This document shows, in pieces, positions 17,634 to 26,359 of a stretch of 64,000 bases of DNA. The notes below the pieces were generated by a model that worked only from the letters and a program-made list of their open reading frames with translations, searched no databases and was not told the DNA's origin. Each line of letters opens with the position of its first letter. The stretch's first letter is position 1. The stretch lies in NCBI GenBank assembly GCA_963720515.1, contig OY970397.1, positions 1,674,001 to 1,738,000 on the forward strand. Reading direction: 5' to 3'. This stretch comes from G963720515 sp963720515 (GTDB taxonomy: Bacteria > Actinomycetota > Thermoleophilia > Gaiellales > Gaiellaceae). Made by a program: the position numbers and the translations under genes.

Positions 17634-18842
17634 CTAGTGGGTGACGAGGCTGGTGAGGTCGACCTCGACCGAGACGTTTCCGGCCGCCGGAGGCGGGTTC
17701 AGGTCGATCTCCTCGCGTCCCGCAAGGAACGGGGCCAGGTAGCGGCCGACGATCTTCGCGGGCGGCCACCACAGGGCGTCGCCCGAGACCGTGGCACTCT
17801 CGCCGTGGCCCCCGCCGAGCTCTGAGCGCAGGTAGGCGGTCTGGCCGCCGGTGAGCAGGAGGCCGTGAAGCACGGGGCGGAACGGCCGCGGCTGGACCGG
17901 AGCGCCGGCGCCGGAGGCGATCGACTGGGCGACCGAGTCGGCCTGCTGGGTGGCAATGCCGCCCTGCTTGACCGGGAAGGTGGTGGCGTCGCCCGCGGCG
18001 TAGACGCCGTCGACGCCCGTCACGCGGCCGAACTCGTCCGTCGGGACGAAGCCCTCGCGGTCGGATGGAAGCCCGGCGATGGCGGGACCCACGAGCCGCG
18101 GCAGGGCCACCGCTCGGTCGGCGCGGATCCCGCCGCCGGGAACTGTGGTGAGCACGCCTCCGCTGAACGACTCGACGTGCACACCGGTCTCGAGGCCGAT
18201 CCCCTTCCCCGCCAGCAGCTTCCCGACGGCCTCGCTCGACTCCCCGCCGAAGAGGGCGAGCGGCTCCGGCTCGTGTGTCACCAGGGTCAGGTCGACGCTG
18301 CGAATGCCCTGGCGCTCGAGATACGTGGCGGTCAAGAGGGCGAGCTCGTAGAGGGGAAGGCCCCACTCGACCGTCGAGGGAAGGACGAAGGCGATCGACT
18401 CGACCGCGCCGTCCCGCACGTCGGCGAGCAGGCGGCGGAATGCGTCCGAGTCGGCCGGGCCGCGGAACGTGAGCGCGCCTACGAGCGCCGGCACGGGCCG
18501 GGCACCACAGGCAAGGACGAGCACGTCGTAATCGATCTCTTGGCCGTGCGAGGTCGTCGCGACGCGCGCGTCGGTGTCCACGGACACGAGCGCGCCGAGG
18601 CTGAACGTCGCATTCACGGAGCCGGCCAGCTCGCCGAGCTCGAACCGCACGACGCGCGCGAGCCCGAACGGCTCGGCAACGGCGAGCGGGCGGTACCAGA
18701 ACTCGTGCTCGGGCGCGAGCAGCTCGACGTCGACAAGCTCGGGCGCCAGGTCGCGCAGGGCGATCGTCGCCTCGAGCGCCGCCACGCCACCGCCGGCGAT
18801 CAGACAGCGGAGGGGCCCTGGGATTCTGTGTGTCCGGGCCAT
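17634..18842 (-). CDS. NDH-2/SQR-like FAD-dependent oxidoreductase
   Basis: A 402-residue flavoprotein starting at the ATG at 18840-18842. The N-terminal dinucleotide-binding motif CLIAGGGVAALEA, the mid-protein LVLACGARPVPALVG and the C-terminal FAD motif VYAAGDATTFPV are present. It lacks the paired redox cysteines of sulfide:quinone reductase, so it is better described as a membrane-associated NADH or other donor dehydrogenase of uncertain substrate. It starts four bases after nirK ends, suggesting that it may supply or balance electrons for nitrite reduction; this is inference. Confidence 0.8.
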   Translation of the reverse strand: MARTHRIPGPLRCLIAGGGVAALEATIALRDLAPELVDVELLAPEHEFWYRPLAVAEPFGLARVVRFELGELAGSVNATFSLGALVSVDTDARVATTSHGQEIDYDVLVLACGARPVPALVGALTFRGPADSDAFRRLLADVRDGAVESIAFVLPSTVEWGLPLYELALLTATYLERQGIRSVDLTLVTHEPEPLALFGGESSEAVGKLLAGKGIGLETGVHVESFSGGVLTTVPGGGIRADRAVALPRLVGPAIAGLPSDREGFVPTDEFGRVTGVDGVYAAGDATTFPVKQGGIATQQADSVAQSIASGAGAPVQPRPFRPVLHGLLLTGGQTAYLRSELGGGHGESATVSGDALWWPPAKIVGRYLAPFLAGREEIDLNPPPAAGNVSVEVDLTSLVTH

Positions 18843-18846
18843 CGCG

Positions 18847-19998
18847 CTAGTGGGCCATCGTGCCCTTGACGTTGCCGACCTTGAGGAGGCCGACCTGGCC
18901 CTGGTCGACGGCGGCAAAGGCATGGGAGACGAAGGGATAGAGGCCGGGCTTGGTGATCTTGACGTCGAAGACGCCGCCGCCGCCGGCAGGCACGGTCACC
19001 GTCTGCACGCCGTGGAGCGCGTGCCCGGGAGTCATGTCGCCGTACGGGTACGCGTTGTCGAAGATCGTCCCGACGATGTGAAAGTCCGTGTCGAGCGAGG
19101 GGCCCGCGTCGACGACCCAGAAGCGGACGAGCTCGCCCGGCTTCGCGGTCAGCGGGTGCTTCACGTACTGGCCGGAGTAGCCGTTGAACGTCATCCAGTC
19201 CGGCTGGCGCGCGTGCGCTTTCGTCATGTCGAACTGGGCGGGCTTGTCGAGGCCGTTCGAGGCCATGTACCACTCGCTCGCGACGAGGACGAAGTTCTTG
19301 TCCGCCTTCGGCAGGACGCCCGCGGGCGGCTCGACGACGATCGCGCCGTACATACCGTTCGCGATGTGTGCGAGGACGGGCTTGGTGCCGCAGTGGTACA
19401 TGAAGACGCCCGGGTCGTTCGCGCGGAACGTGTAGCTCACCGACTTGCCGGGCGCGACGTCGCCGAAGGCCTTGTCCGGTGCGACCCGCGCGGCGTGGAA
19501 GTCCACCGAGTGCGGAATCGCGCCCTTGTTCGTAAGGGTGATCTTCACCATCTGGCCCTGGCGCACGTGAATCACGGGACCGGGAGCGCCGCCGGCCCAC
19601 GCCCAAGCGCTGTACTTGACGCCCGGCGCGACCTCGACGGTGACGTCCTTCAGGACGAGGTTCACCTCGGCGACACCGCCCGCCATGACCGGCGGCATCG
19701 CCGCGGGATAGGGCGTGTGCGCCGCCGCAAGCGCGTCCGCGTTCGCGGGCGCGGCGCCGGCGAAGCTCTCGAGCGTCCCGGCCGACGCCGCAGCGTGGTC
19801 CTGCGTCGCCGCCGCCTGCGGGGCGGGCGCCGCCGCGGGCTCCGTATTCGCATTCCGCGCGTCCACCCACATGAGGAGCGCGAAGAACCCGACCGTCGCG
19901 ACGAGGATCCCGAGCAGGACGGTCGCGACGACGAAGAAGGCGCTCGACTCGCTCTGGGGCGGTTCGTATCGGTAGCCGGTGGCGGAGTGCGCCGACAT
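18847..19998 (-). CDS. nirK: Membrane-anchored copper nitrite reductase (NO-forming)
   Basis: A 383-residue protein starting at the ATG at 19996-19998, with AAGGAG upstream. One N-terminal transmembrane helix (about 20-45) and an Ala/Pro-rich linker tether two cupredoxin domains outside the membrane. Type 1 copper ligands are His163, Cys203, His211 and Met216; type 2 ligands are His168, His202 and His359; the catalytic Asp166 and a second-sphere His307 are also present. The ligand loop C-x7-H is one residue shorter than in Alcaligenes-type NirK, as I recall for thermophile and Gram-positive enzymes. The product should be NO, placing the organism as a partial denitrifier or NO producer. Confidence 0.85.
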   Translation of the reverse strand: MSAHSATGYRYEPPQSESSAFFVVATVLLGILVATVGFFALLMWVDARNANTEPAAAPAPQAAATQDHAAASAGTLESFAGAAPANADALAAAHTPYPAAMPPVMAGGVAEVNLVLKDVTVEVAPGVKYSAWAWAGGAPGPVIHVRQGQMVKITLTNKGAIPHSVDFHAARVAPDKAFGDVAPGKSVSYTFRANDPGVFMYHCGTKPVLAHIANGMYGAIVVEPPAGVLPKADKNFVLVASEWYMASNGLDKPAQFDMTKAHARQPDWMTFNGYSGQYVKHPLTAKPGELVRFWVVDAGPSLDTDFHIVGTIFDNAYPYGDMTPGHALHGVQTVTVPAGGGGVFDVKITKPGLYPFVSHAFAAVDQGQVGLLKVGNVKGTMAH

Positions 19999-20099
19999 CG
20001 TTGGGCTCCTTCCCTTTGATCTACCTCGACGGTAGGCCCGCCGAGCCCGCATGGAATCGCAGAAAGCCCTGCTCTTCGCTGCGGGTTTCCCGCAGAGAC

Positions 20100-21389
20100 T
20101 CAGGCGGCAGCCGCGGCGGGCTCGACCGGCTGCTTCGGGTCGAGGATGTCGATCGTGATCCACGCGGCGGCGATGGCGAGCGTGGTCGCCGGGATGGTGT
20201 CAACCCCGTTCGTGCCCACGAGGAGCGACGCGAAGATGAGCGGGGCGACGATCAGGCGCGTCTGGGCGGCCATCCCTGCGCCCGCGCCGATCGCGACCGC
20301 GAGCGTCGGCGACGTGTCGAACCAGGCGACCGCGAACGACGAGAGCGCGATGCCGAGGAAGATCGCGGGGAAGATCGGCCCACCGCGGAAGCCGCAGCCG
20401 AGGCTCACCCCGTAGGCGAGGAACTTCGCGACGAGGAGGAGCGCGATGATCCCGCCCGACTCGGAGACGAGCACCGGGATCGACGCCTGGCCGGAGAAGA
20501 GGACGTCCTGCGAGTTCGCGCCGAGCGCGTCGGCGATGACGGCGATGAGCCCGAGCGCGAGCGCGCCGCCGAGGAGGACCGTCGGCATCCCCGTCCGGCC
20601 GTGCAGGCCGTCGGTCCGCTCGCCGAGGCGGCGGACCGCGACCACGACCACCGCGCCGAGCACGCCGACGAGGACGCCGAGCAGCAGGTCGCGGATGTGC
20701 GTCCCGTTATAGGGCGGCAGGCTCGGGACCGTGAGTCCCTGGGTCTCGAGGCCGCCCCAGTCGCCGAGCCCGACGAAGATCACGTAGCCGACCGCCGCGG
20801 CAACGAAGCCCGGAAGGAGGATCGGCAGGAGCGCTGCCCCCATCCCGAGGCCACTCTCGACGAGCAGCATCCCGGCGACGATCGGTCCGCCGAAGAGCGC
20901 CGAGATGGCGGAGAAGGATCCGGCGGTCGCCAGGACATGCTCCGCCGGACCGCTCACACGGACGAAGCGGACGACCGCCATGCCGACGACCGAGCCGAGC
21001 GCGACAACCGGCGCCTCCGGCCCGAGCACCGCGCCAAAGGGCAGCGAGGCGAGCGCCGCGATCGCGACCCCGGGGCCGAACGCGAGCGGCGTCGGCTCCG
21101 CGCTCAGCCCGTCGATCGGCCGGTGCCCGCCGTCTCCCGGGAGGAAGAGCCGGGCGAGGACGACGATCGCCGCACCGGCGACCGGCAGCCCGATGACGAG
21201 GAACCAGGGCACGGAGGAGTAGCCGAGCGCGTCCGGCAGGTCGTCCCAGAGCCAGTGCTCGATGTCGTGGACGAGCGCGAGGAAGAGCGCCGCGACAAAG
21301 GCCGCTGGCACGCCGATGACCGCCGCGATGAGGACGAGACGGATGTAGTCGGCCGGAGAGACCTTCCGCTCTGGGGCCGGCGTGCTCAC
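20100..21389 (-). CDS. ClC-family chloride channel/transporter
   Basis: A 429-residue membrane protein with a GTG start. Helix-N-terminal anion-site motifs are visible as GAVLGPEAP (G-x-E-G-P variant) and GGPIFPAIFLG (G-x-F-x-P). The first GSGIP motif is not conserved, so the Cl-/F- or Cl-/H+ selectivity is uncertain. It is separated from nirK by about 100 bases and is probably its own unit. Confidence 0.87.
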   Translation of the reverse strand: MSTPAPERKVSPADYIRLVLIAAVIGVPAAFVAALFLALVHDIEHWLWDDLPDALGYSSVPWFLVIGLPVAGAAIVVLARLFLPGDGGHRPIDGLSAEPTPLAFGPGVAIAALASLPFGAVLGPEAPVVALGSVVGMAVVRFVRVSGPAEHVLATAGSFSAISALFGGPIVAGMLLVESGLGMGAALLPILLPGFVAAAVGYVIFVGLGDWGGLETQGLTVPSLPPYNGTHIRDLLLGVLVGVLGAVVVVAVRRLGERTDGLHGRTGMPTVLLGGALALGLIAVIADALGANSQDVLFSGQASIPVLVSESGGIIALLLVAKFLAYGVSLGCGFRGGPIFPAIFLGIALSSFAVAWFDTSPTLAVAIGAGAGMAAQTRLIVAPLIFASLLVGTNGVDTIPATTLAIAAAWITIDILDPKQPVEPAAAAA

Positions 21390-21409
21390 CCGGCGACTCT
21401 AACGACGGT

Positions 21410-21616
21410 CTAGGCGGGCTTCGACGGGGCCTCGGGTTCCTCGCCCGGCTTGCCAGGGTCCTGCACCGCCTCGACCGCGTCCTGCGCCTTCTCGGTCCAG
21501 CCCTCCTTGCTCGTCGCGACGTCCTTGAGCTCCATCGCGTCGTCCTTCAGCGCGTCCGTGCCCCCGCGCTTCTTGACGAGGCCCTGCACCTGTTTCGTGA
21601 GCTTGCCGAAGTCCAC
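21410..21616 (-). CDS. Small charged protein, unknown function
   Basis: A 68-residue acidic/basic protein with a GTG start preceded by AGGAGGAG. It is predicted helical (MDFGKLTKQVQGLVKKRGGTD onward) with a Pro/Glu-rich tail. It loosely resembles short actinobacterial MT0933-like proteins annotated as antitoxins, but no toxin partner is present and I give that little weight. It follows the MBL hydrolase by 12 bases in the same operon. Confidence 0.6.
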   Translation of the reverse strand: MDFGKLTKQVQGLVKKRGGTDALKDDAMELKDVATSKEGWTEKAQDAVEAVQDPGKPGEEPEAPSKPA

Positions 21617-21628
21617 CGCTCCTCCTCT

Positions 21629-22366
21629 CTACCGCTCGACCTGCGAGCCGCCGACGATCGCCTTTCGGCCGTCGGCGTAGCGCACGAGCGCCTTGTTGGT
21701 CCCGTCGTAATCCGGCCCCCACAGAACGAGCATCGCCTCCTCGCCGCGCACGCGGCACGCCTCCGTGCCCTCGGGGTCGAGACCGCGCCACAGGCGGATG
21801 AACGGGTTCTCCTCCCACTCGGCCGCAACCGTCGTCGGCTCCCTGTGGCCCGGGTGGATGCGCGTCTCGGGCGGGAGCGTCATGAGGCGCTCCATGATCG
21901 AGCGCACCTGGTCCTCGTAGCCGGTCGGCCCGCCGCCCATCGTGCCGCCGACCGTGCCCTTGAAGAGACAGTCCGCGGTCAGGCAGTCCGTCCCGTTGAC
22001 GAGGAGCGCGAGGTGGTCGAGGCAGTGGCCGGGCGTCTCGATCACCGCGATCTCGAGGCCGCCCGAGTGGACGACCGAACCGTCCGCGACCGTGTCGTCT
22101 ACGTGGATGCCTGCCTCACGCGCGCGCGCGTGCGCGAGAAGAGGGACGCCGAAGCGCTTCGCGTCCGCCTCGGACGTGACCACGTGATCCACGTGGTGGT
22201 GCGTGACGAGGACGTGCGTGATGGTGAGGTCGTTCTCCTCGGCCGAGGCGATCAGCGGCTCGTTCAGCCCGTTCGAGTCCACGAGGACGCCGTGGCCGCC
22301 CGGCTCGTCGCCGAGGAGGTACGCGTTCGAGAGCCACGACGGGTGCTCGGTGCGCTCGAGGATCAA
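21629..22366 (-). CDS. MBL-fold metallo-hydrolase (glyoxalase II-like)
   Basis: About 245 residues using the TTG at 22364-22366, which overlaps the dehydrogenase stop (TTGA). The metal motif THHHVDH (HxHxDH), a later GHCLDH and IHPGH supply the di-metal ligands of glyoxalase II-type hydrolases. In Mycobacterium the mycothiol-dependent formaldehyde dehydrogenase gene mscR is likewise followed by an MBL-fold gene, so hydrolysis of an S-acyl-mycothiol is the best guess. The start is inferred from the overlap, because no ATG or GTG fits. Confidence 0.8.
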   Translation of the reverse strand: MILERTEHPSWLSNAYLLGDEPGGHGVLVDSNGLNEPLIASAEENDLTITHVLVTHHHVDHVVTSEADAKRFGVPLLAHARAREAGIHVDDTVADGSVVHSGGLEIAVIETPGHCLDHLALLVNGTDCLTADCLFKGTVGGTMGGGPTGYEDQVRSIMERLMTLPPETRIHPGHREPTTVAAEWEENPFIRLWRGLDPEGTEACRVRGEEAMLVLWGPDYDGTNKALVRYADGRKAIVGGSQVER

Positions 22367-23466
22367 AACTCGATCACCGTCCGTATCCCCTCCTGGCGCT
22401 CCATCGCGGCGAAGGCCTCGTTGACGGAGTCGAGCTGTACGCGGTCGGTGACGAGCGCGTCCACGTCGATCTCGCCCGCGAGCCAGCGGTCGACGAGGCC
22501 CGGCACCTGCGAGCGGCCTTTCACGCCGCCGAACGACGAGCCGGTCACGCGCCGGCCGGTGATGAGGAGCCGCGGCACGACGTCGAGCGTCTCGCCCTTT
22601 CCGGCCACGCCGATCATCGTCGCAAGCCCCCACGCCTCGCGCGCGGCCTCGACCGCCTGCTGCATGACCGCGACGTTCCCGGTCGCCTCGAAGGTGTAGT
22701 CGGCGCCGAAGCCGCCGGTCTCGGCGCGGATCCAGTCGACCGTGTCGTCAGCCGCCACTCGAGTGTCGGTCGCACCGTGTAGGCGCGCCTCCCCGAGGCG
22801 CTCCTCGGAGAGGTCGATCGCGACGATCCGCTCCGCGCCGGCGAGCCGCGCGCCGATCACGGCGCCGAGCCCGACGAGCCCGCAGCCGAAGACGACGCAC
22901 GTCGAGCCGGGCGCGACCTTCGCGGTGTAGAGCGCGGCGCCGATCCCGGTCGAGAGCCCGCAGGCAAACGGCGCGCAGCCGGCGAGCGGCGCGTCCGGGC
23001 TTACCTTGGCGAGCGCGATCTCGGGGATGACGGTGGCCTCCGCGAACGTGGACGTGCCCATGAAGTGGCGGAGCTCCTCGTCCCCGCGCGAGAACCGGGC
23101 GGTCCCGTCCGGGAGATAGCCGAGCCCCTGCTGGTCGCGGATCGCCGTGCACCGGTTCGTCCGCGGGCTCAGGCAGTGGACGCACTTGCCGCACTCGGGC
23201 GCGAAGAGCGTGACCACGTGATCGCCCGGCGCGACGAGCGTCACGTCCGGCCCGACCGTCTCGACCACGCCTGCGCCCTCGTGGCCGAGCACGCACGGCG
23301 CGTAACCGGACGGGTCGGCGCCCGACGCGGTGTAGAGATCGGTGTGGCAGACGCCGCATCCGACGAGCCTGACGAGCACCTCGCCGGCCTTCGGATCCGC
23401 GAGCTCGACCGCCTGTACCGCAAGCGGCTGCCCGAATTCCTCGAGGACGGCGGCCCGGACCTGCAT
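22363..23466 (-). CDS. Zn-dependent class III-type alcohol dehydrogenase (MscR-like)
   Basis: A 367-residue MDR-family enzyme. The catalytic zinc site GVCHTD and GHEGAGVV, the structural zinc lobe CGKCVHC with a later Cys, and the NAD site FGCGLVGLGAV are intact. The GGVKGRSQVPGLVDRW segment is typical of S-(hydroxymethyl)thiol dehydrogenases (FrmA, MscR). With the MBL hydrolase directly downstream, a mycothiol-dependent formaldehyde or nitrosothiol detoxification pair is likely. The latter would suit an organism making NO through NirK. Confidence 0.85.
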   Translation of the reverse strand: MQVRAAVLEEFGQPLAVQAVELADPKAGEVLVRLVGCGVCHTDLYTASGADPSGYAPCVLGHEGAGVVETVGPDVTLVAPGDHVVTLFAPECGKCVHCLSPRTNRCTAIRDQQGLGYLPDGTARFSRGDEELRHFMGTSTFAEATVIPEIALAKVSPDAPLAGCAPFACGLSTGIGAALYTAKVAPGSTCVVFGCGLVGLGAVIGARLAGAERIVAIDLSEERLGEARLHGATDTRVAADDTVDWIRAETGGFGADYTFEATGNVAVMQQAVEAAREAWGLATMIGVAGKGETLDVVPRLLITGRRVTGSSFGGVKGRSQVPGLVDRWLAGEIDVDALVTDRVQLDSVNEAFAAMERQEGIRTVIEF

Positions 23467-23537
23467 CGGGCGATCCTATTGACGCGGGCCGCTCGAGGTG
23501 AGAGAAACGCCCGGTACTCGAGTCGCTAGGAGGCGTC

Positions 23538-25712
23538 ATGTCGAAGGACGAGGTCGTGGGAGCGAACGGAAAGCACGACGACGGCATCACCCGGAAGGAC
23601 TTCCTCGACGGGGTGGCGATCGGCGCGGCCGGTCTCGCCGCCGCCGCGGCCAGCCCGTACCTGACCGGCGCCGAGGCCGCGCTCGCGGCGCTCGATCCGG
23701 TGTCCGGCGCGGCGCTTCCGCCCGGCTACTACCCGCCCACCATGACCGGGATCACGGGCGAGCCCGACGGCGTCGTCGCGAACACGATGCGCATCGACCC
23801 GCCATCCGGAAGCCCCGCCGACATCCACTCGACCGTGCCCGGGCCCGGCATCGGGCCGAGCGGCGCGCGCGACGTGGACGACGACTACGACTGCGTGATC
23901 GTCGGCGCCGGCGCGAGCGGCCTCGCGGCCGCGAAGTACTACCGCGACCGCTTCGGCCCGGACTCGAAGATCCTCCTCCTCGACCAGCTCCCCGACTTCG
24001 GCGGCAACTCGCACCGCAACGAGTTCCACGTGCCGGACGGCTTCCGCGGCGGGGCGGACGTGATGACGCTCCGGAACGGCGGCACGGTGAACCTCGACTC
24101 GATCGGCGCGTGGAACCAGCAGCAGGGCGGCCTCATGGACATCCCGGGCTCGTACGGCCAGCCCGCGGTGAACATCCTCGGCTGGGCCGGCGTCGACTTC
24201 GCGTCGGCGTCGCAGTGGACGAACGGCGGCGCGGCCGGCATCCCGACCTCCTTCGGCCTGCGGACGATGCTCCTCTTCCCCGGCACGGACTTCGGCGGGA
24301 CGGACACGGTCACCCAGAGCCGAACCGAGCCGAACACCCCGGCCGGCTGGACGGCGTTCATGAACCGGACGCCGTACTCGGCCGCCGCGCGCGCGGCGAT
24401 CATCCGGATCCAGACCGAGAACTCGGACGTGATGACGGCGAAGGACGGCCCGATGACGCAGGCCGAGAAGATCCAGCGCCTCACGCAGATGACGTACAAG
24501 CACTACCTCCAGTACTACTGGGACTGCCCCGACGAGGCCTTCCACGGCGAGTACTGGCGCGGCTCGGGGAGCCTCCTCGGCGCGGGCGGCCAGGCCGTCT
24601 CGGCCTCCGACTGCTGGGTGCTCGGCCGGCCCGGCTTCCCGTCGGGGATCGGCCTCGGCTCGACCGACGACATCGTGTTCCCCGGCATCGGCCGGACGCC
24701 GCAGCAGGACTCGAAGTCCGGCAGCGGCCCGACGCGCGCTTGGCCGGACGGGAACATCTCGCTCCTCAAGCTGATCGTCGCCAAGCTGATCCCGGCCGCG
24801 CAGCCGGACGTGAACGGCGCGCGCCCGACGCAGACGACGATCCTCCGCTCGAACACCGACTACACGAAGCTCGACGCCCGTGGCTCGAGCGTCCGCATCC
24901 GGCTGAACTCCACCGTGATCGACGTCAAGCCCGGCGTCGGCAAGAAAGACCTTGCGAAGCTCGTCTACCTGACGCCGGAGAAGAAGGCCGAGCGCGTCCG
25001 CGCGAAGCACGTGATCATGGCCTGCTGGAACCGCGTAACGGCGCGGATCGTCCGCGGGCTCCCGCAGGAGCAGGTCGAAGGGCTCTGCTACGCCCGCAAG
25101 GTGCCGCTGATCTACGGCCGCGCCGGGCTGAACAACTGGCAGGCGTTCGCGGACGCGCACGTGTCGAGCATCCAGCCGCGCGGCACGAGCCTCTTCTGGG
25201 ACACGACCTCGATCGCCGCGGGCGCCGGGTTCGGCCCCGTGGGCGCGCCGGTCTACGGCCCGACGCCGAACCAGCCGCCCTCCTCGCCGGCACAGCTCAC
25301 GTTCCAGGTCGTGCCGAACCGGCCCGACGCCATCCCGCAGCTCTACGCGTACGAGAGCGGCCGCGAGATGCTCCTCAGCCGGAGCTTCGCGGATCTCGAG
25401 AATGAGCTCTGGGACGTGATCCATCGCGTCCTGACCACGCAGGGCGGCAGCTTCGACCCGGCGCGGGACGTGCACTCGATCATGATCAACCGCTGGAACT
25501 ACGGCTACGCGCACGAGCTGAGCTCGGTGTTCGACCCGTCGCTCTACGGGCCGTGGGAGGAGCAGCCGCACCGGATCGGAGCACGGCCGTTTGAGAACGT
25601 GGCCATCGCGTGCTCCGACGCGGAGGCGTTCGCCTACACGCACAGCGCGATCAACGAGGGGTTCCGGGCGGTGAACGACCTGCCCGGCTCGGCGCCCCCC
25701 GCGGCGCCGTGA
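23538..25712 (+). CDS. Exported FAD-dependent oxidoreductase, spermidine-dehydrogenase-like
   Basis: A 724-residue protein after CTAGGAGG. The N-terminus GITRKDFLDGVAIGAAGLAAAAA resembles a Tat leader of the spermidine-dehydrogenase type but has Arg-Lys rather than Arg-Arg. The FAD motif DCVIVGAGASGLAAAKYY lies near residue 118, followed by a GGNS segment, and the C-terminus has FENVAIACSDAEAFAYTHSAINEG, typical of flavin amine oxidase-like enzymes. Substrate is unknown; polyamines are possible. It is translationally coupled (GTGA) to a small downstream gene. Confidence 0.8.
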   Translation: MSKDEVVGANGKHDDGITRKDFLDGVAIGAAGLAAAAASPYLTGAEAALAALDPVSGAALPPGYYPPTMTGITGEPDGVVANTMRIDPPSGSPADIHSTVPGPGIGPSGARDVDDDYDCVIVGAGASGLAAAKYYRDRFGPDSKILLLDQLPDFGGNSHRNEFHVPDGFRGGADVMTLRNGGTVNLDSIGAWNQQQGGLMDIPGSYGQPAVNILGWAGVDFASASQWTNGGAAGIPTSFGLRTMLLFPGTDFGGTDTVTQSRTEPNTPAGWTAFMNRTPYSAAARAAIIRIQTENSDVMTAKDGPMTQAEKIQRLTQMTYKHYLQYYWDCPDEAFHGEYWRGSGSLLGAGGQAVSASDCWVLGRPGFPSGIGLGSTDDIVFPGIGRTPQQDSKSGSGPTRAWPDGNISLLKLIVAKLIPAAQPDVNGARPTQTTILRSNTDYTKLDARGSSVRIRLNSTVIDVKPGVGKKDLAKLVYLTPEKKAERVRAKHVIMACWNRVTARIVRGLPQEQVEGLCYARKVPLIYGRAGLNNWQAFADAHVSSIQPRGTSLFWDTTSIAAGAGFGPVGAPVYGPTPNQPPSSPAQLTFQVVPNRPDAIPQLYAYESGREMLLSRSFADLENELWDVIHRVLTTQGGSFDPARDVHSIMINRWNYGYAHELSSVFDPSLYGPWEEQPHRIGARPFENVAIACSDAEAFAYTHSAINEGFRAVNDLPGSAPPAAP

Positions 25713-25978
25713 GCCGGCGGCTCGAGCTTCGGGAGCAGTTCGGGGAGCGGCCGGCGCGCACCGTCGCGACCGCGTCGCTTCTCGACGACGGGACGATCGA
25801 GATCACGGGCGAGCCGACGAGCGTCGAGTTCCTCTCGGACTTCCGCGTGCACGACGCGGCCGCCGACCGCTGGGTGACGAAGGAGGAGGATCCGGACCTC
25901 TGGTTCGACCAGATGCCGAAGCTCCTCGCGACGCCGCACCGCTGGCTGGAGCCGGTCGTGCGAGACTCACCCGACTAG
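25709..25978 (+). CDS. Small conserved protein coupled to the FAD oxidoreductase
   Basis: An 89-residue protein whose GTG start overlaps the TGA of the preceding gene by four bases. The sequence is strand-rich (TVATASLLDDGTIEITGEP) with an aspartate/tryptophan-rich tail. No family is recognised. Coupling suggests a role in maturation or function of the oxidoreductase. Confidence 0.65.
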   Translation: MSRRLELREQFGERPARTVATASLLDDGTIEITGEPTSVEFLSDFRVHDAAADRWVTKEEDPDLWFDQMPKLLATPHRWLEPVVRDSPD

Positions 25979-25999
25979 CCGCGAGAGAAAGGATCGAGC

Positions 26000-26359
26000 A
26001 TGGCCGGTGAGATCGTCCACATCGAGTTCCCGTCCGAGGACGTCGATCGAGCCCAACGCTTCTGGGGCGGGGTCTTCGGCTGGCAGTTCGGCGAATCCAC
26101 CATGCCCGAGATGGACTACCGCATGGCGCAGACCGGAGAGCGCTCGGGCGCCGCGGTCTACGAGTCCGACAAGCGCGGCCACCCGAACTACTACTTCTCG
26201 GTCGACGACATCGACGCGTCACGCGGGAAGGTCGCGGAGCTGGGCGGCCAGGCCGAGGAGAAGATGCCGGTTCCGACGCATGGCTGGTTCGCCGCCTGCA
26301 CCGACTCCGAGGGGAACGCGTTTCACCTCTGGCAGGAGGATCCGTCAGCCGGCAGCTAG
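26000..26359 (+). CDS. VOC-family (glyoxalase/bleomycin-resistance fold) protein
   Basis: A 119-residue protein with two beta-alpha-beta-beta-beta modules (EIVHIEFPSEDVDRAQRFWGG and YYFSVDDIDAS) and a terminal D-S-E-G-N-A-F-H-L-W-Q, the common VOC ending. Ligand residues for a metal (His8, Glu9, His112 region) look plausible. The 3' end overlaps the end of typA by 15 bases, tail to tail. Substrate unknown. Confidence 0.85.
   Translation: MAGEIVHIEFPSEDVDRAQRFWGGVFGWQFGESTMPEMDYRMAQTGERSGAAVYESDKRGHPNYYFSVDDIDASRGKVAELGGQAEEKMPVPTHGWFAACTDSEGNAFHLWQEDPSAGS

Noticed and set aside
21410..21616. Toxin-antitoxin module
   Set aside because: The small protein has only weak resemblance to an antitoxin family and there is no toxin gene beside it.
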